Positions 4,512 through 5,899 of a stretch of DNA of 5,899 nt are shown in pieces. Each line of letters begins with the position of its first letter. Positions within the stretch are counted from its first letter, which is position 1. A model generated the notes under the pieces. That model was not told the DNA's origin, made no database searches, and was given only the letters and a program-made list of their open reading frames with translations. The DNA comes from Clostridiales bacterium. GTDB lineage: Bacteria > Bacillota > Clostridia > Oscillospirales > Ruminococcaceae. Location of the stretch: positions 1-5,899 of the forward strand of contig JAQXIB010000279.1 of the NCBI GenBank assembly GCA_029007575.1, written 5' to 3'. Position numbers and translations under genes: made by a program.

Positions 4512-4677
4512 TGTGAGAAACTCGGACAAACTCCCTTGTGATGCCGGACAAGCCAAAGTGGAAAAGAAAAACGAAATTGTGGATATTTTTCGGAAAATGT
4601 GAAAAACTTTTTTTATTAAACACCAATGTGGAAAACTTTGTGGGGAATGTTGAAAACTATGTTTAATTTGTGGAAAT
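4512..4677 (-). promoter_or_regulatory. array of same-orientation DnaA boxes
   Basis: Plus-strand positions and sequences: TGTGAGAAA 4512, AGTGGAAAA 4557, TGTGGATAT 4578 (one mismatch from TGTGGATAA), TGTGAAAAA 4598, TGTGGAAAA 4627, TGTGGGGAA 4639, TGTTGAAAA 4648, TGTGGAAAT 4669. All face the same way, so on the minus strand they read as variants of TTTTCCACA. The last one overlaps the dnaA stop codon. Most are weak against the standard TTATCCACA, yet their number and orientation make a DnaA-binding role very likely. Confidence 0.8.
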
Positions 4678-5899
4678 CATCTTTGATGATCCATACCCCG
4701 AATATTTTTAATGATGTCGTCAATAATTTCCTTGGTATGCTCTTCGGTTTCAATTGCTTTTTCCATCTGCTGCAGTGAATAAACAATAGTGGAATGGTCT
4801 CTGCCGCTGAATTCTTTGCCGATCGCCTCCAAAGACATCTGGGTGATTTCTCTGATGCAGTAGATCGCCGCCTGTCTGGCTGCGGGGATCGGCGCGGTTC
4901 GTTTTTTCGAGCGGATATCGTCAGCGGATACATTGTAGGTTTTCGCCACTTCGTCCACAATCCGTTCTACCGTGACCGGCACCGGACGGTTGTCGTTGAG
5001 AATGTCCCGAATGACATTTTGCGCGACTGCGATGGATGGCGGAGAGCCGGTGAATAATTTGTATGCTTTGATCTTTTTGATCGCGCCTTCCAACTGACGG
5101 ATATTGTCTTTGAGACGAAGGGCAATATATTCGGTGACGTCGTCTGGAATCTCGATATTCAATAGCTCTGCTTTCCGGCGGATAATGGCCACTCTGGTTT
5201 CAAAATCCGGCGGGGAAATATCGATCAGCAAGCCGCTTTCAAAACGGGTGCGCAGACGTTCCTCCAAGGTTTTGATGTCTTTCGGCGGCCGGTCGGAGGT
5301 GAGGATAATCTGCTTGCCGAGAGAGTGCAGCTCATTGAAGGTATGGAAAAATTCCTCCTGCGTCCGTTCCTTACCTGAAAGGAATTGGATATCGTCGATC
5401 AGCAGAATATCCGCATGGCGGTATTTATTTTGAAATTCTCCGGTTGTTTTTTTCTCGATGGCGGTTAAAAACTCGTTGGTGAAGTTTTCACTGGAAATGT
5501 ATTGAATATTGATATTCGGCGTTCTCAATTTGCTTTCGTGGATGATCGCCATCAGCAGATGGGTTTTTCCCAGTCCGCTCGGGCCGTAGATAAACAGCGG
5601 ATTATAGATTTTATTTTTCTGTTTTTGAGCGACCGCTTTGCAGGCGGCATAAGCAAATTCATTAGAGCTGCCGACGATGAAAGTATCAAAGGTAAATTCG
5701 TAATTTGCCTTTTCATAGGTCTTTTCCAGTTGTTCTACGTTTTCCGGCTTCGTGAGATACTTGTCCAAATTCGGCGTTCCCTCCGGAGGGGTTTCCTTCA
5801 AATCCCGCAACAGATCGAGTTCGGGCGTGATGTCGTTTTCACAGATAATTTTGACTTCTACAGCAAAACCGAATACTTTAGTAAACGCTTCTTTAAGTC
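4677..5899 (-). CDS. dnaA: Chromosomal replication initiator DnaA (5' end cut by window)
   Basis: DnaA binds the boxes at oriC, forms an ATP-dependent filament and opens the origin; it also acts as a transcription factor. 406 residues are visible; the family has about 440-470, so only the first part of domain I is missing. The visible start (KEAFTKVFGFAVEVKIICEN) is the end of domain I, followed by a short linker. The AAA+ domain has Walker A GPSGLGKT (visible residues 105-112), Walker B LLIDD (165-169), sensor 1 ILTSDRPP and the arginine-finger box RTRFESGL. Domain IV carries the DNA-recognition motif GRDHST (365-370), in the usual GRDHT/S-T form. The Gly-Pro-Ser start of Walker A differs from the common GGVGLGKT but keeps the key GKT. 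The reading frame runs unbroken to the window end. The box array and origin start directly at its stop codon. Confidence 0.97.
   Translation of the reverse strand, partial: LKEAFTKVFGFAVEVKIICENDITPELDLLRDLKETPPEGTPNLDKYLTKPENVEQLEKTYEKANYEFTFDTFIVGSSNEFAYAACKAVAQKQKNKIYNPLFIYGPSGLGKTHLLMAIIHESKLRTPNINIQYISSENFTNEFLTAIEKKTTGEFQNKYRHADILLIDDIQFLSGKERTQEEFFHTFNELHSLGKQIILTSDRPPKDIKTLEERLRTRFESGLLIDISPPDFETRVAIIRRKAELLNIEIPDDVTEYIALRLKDNIRQLEGAIKKIKAYKLFTGSPPSIAVAQNVIRDILNDNRPVPVTVERIVDEVAKTYNVSADDIRSKKRTAPIPAARQAAIYCIREITQMSLEAIGKEFSGRDHSTIVYSLQQMEKAIETEEHTKEIIDDIIKNIRGMDHQR

Larger units (their letters stand above)
4401..4677. other. oriC: replication origin region (oriC, dnaA-dnaN spacer)
   Basis: The spacer between dnaA and dnaN has the parts of a Bacillota origin in the expected order, read from dnaA toward dnaN: an array of DnaA-box-like 9-mers (4512-4677), a G-rich block (4499-4506), a run of TAG triplets (4481-4499) and an AT-rich unwinding candidate (4440-4480). 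One box-like sequence in the opposite orientation, CTTTCCACA, lies at 4401-4409 beyond the AT-rich part. In B. subtilis the unwinding site lies in this same dnaA-dnaN gap, and a second box cluster lies upstream of dnaA, which is outside this window. No protein-coding gene is credible here. Confidence 0.85.

Overview
The window carries the classic replication-initiation gene cluster of a Bacillota (Firmicutes) chromosome. Every gene lies on the minus strand, so reading order runs from high to low coordinates: dnaA (5' end cut by the window) - oriC-type spacer - dnaN - a long structured spacer - an S4-domain gene (yaaA/rlbA type) - recF - remB (DUF370) - gyrB (3' end cut by the window). This order, with the small S4 and DUF370 genes flanking recF, is typical of Bacilli and Clostridia. 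The protein style, the AAAGGA-type ribosome binding sites and the moderate GC content suggest Clostridia, perhaps an Oscillospiraceae/Ruminococcaceae-like member. The taxon is an inference; no marker in the window settles it.

Region by region. 4677-5899 is DnaA, with AAA+ and DNA-binding domains complete and domain I truncated by the edge. 4345-4676 is an origin-type spacer. It has about eight DnaA-box-like 9-mers in one orientation (consensus TTTTCCACA on the minus strand), then a G-rich block, a run of TAG triplets that matches the DnaA-trio element, and an AT-rich segment that is the likely unwinding site. 3226-4338 is the sliding clamp DnaN. 2772-3225 has no convincing gene but is packed with near-perfect inverted repeats, including two compact three-way-junction folds, a 14-bp hairpin with two mismatches, a 16-nt direct repeat and a palindrome that includes the last base of the dnaN stop codon. 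This is the least explained part of the window. 2544-2771 is the S4 RNA-binding protein, preceded by a 12-bp perfect inverted repeat and a strong Shine-Dalgarno sequence, but with no well-spaced ATG, GTG or TTG. 1380-2504 is RecF, 1101-1358 is RemB, and 1-1041 is the N-terminal half of GyrB.

Together the genes start chromosome replication (DnaA at oriC), hold the polymerase on DNA (DnaN), load RecA at gaps (RecF) and remove supercoils (GyrB). RemB and the S4 protein are conserved passengers with regulatory or RNA-binding roles. The short spacings from yaaA to gyrB (21-59 nt) suggest one transcription unit. The dnaN-yaaA spacer may separate it from dnaA-dnaN or process the shared message. No tRNA, rRNA, CRISPR array, complete insertion sequence or clear Rho-independent terminator was seen.
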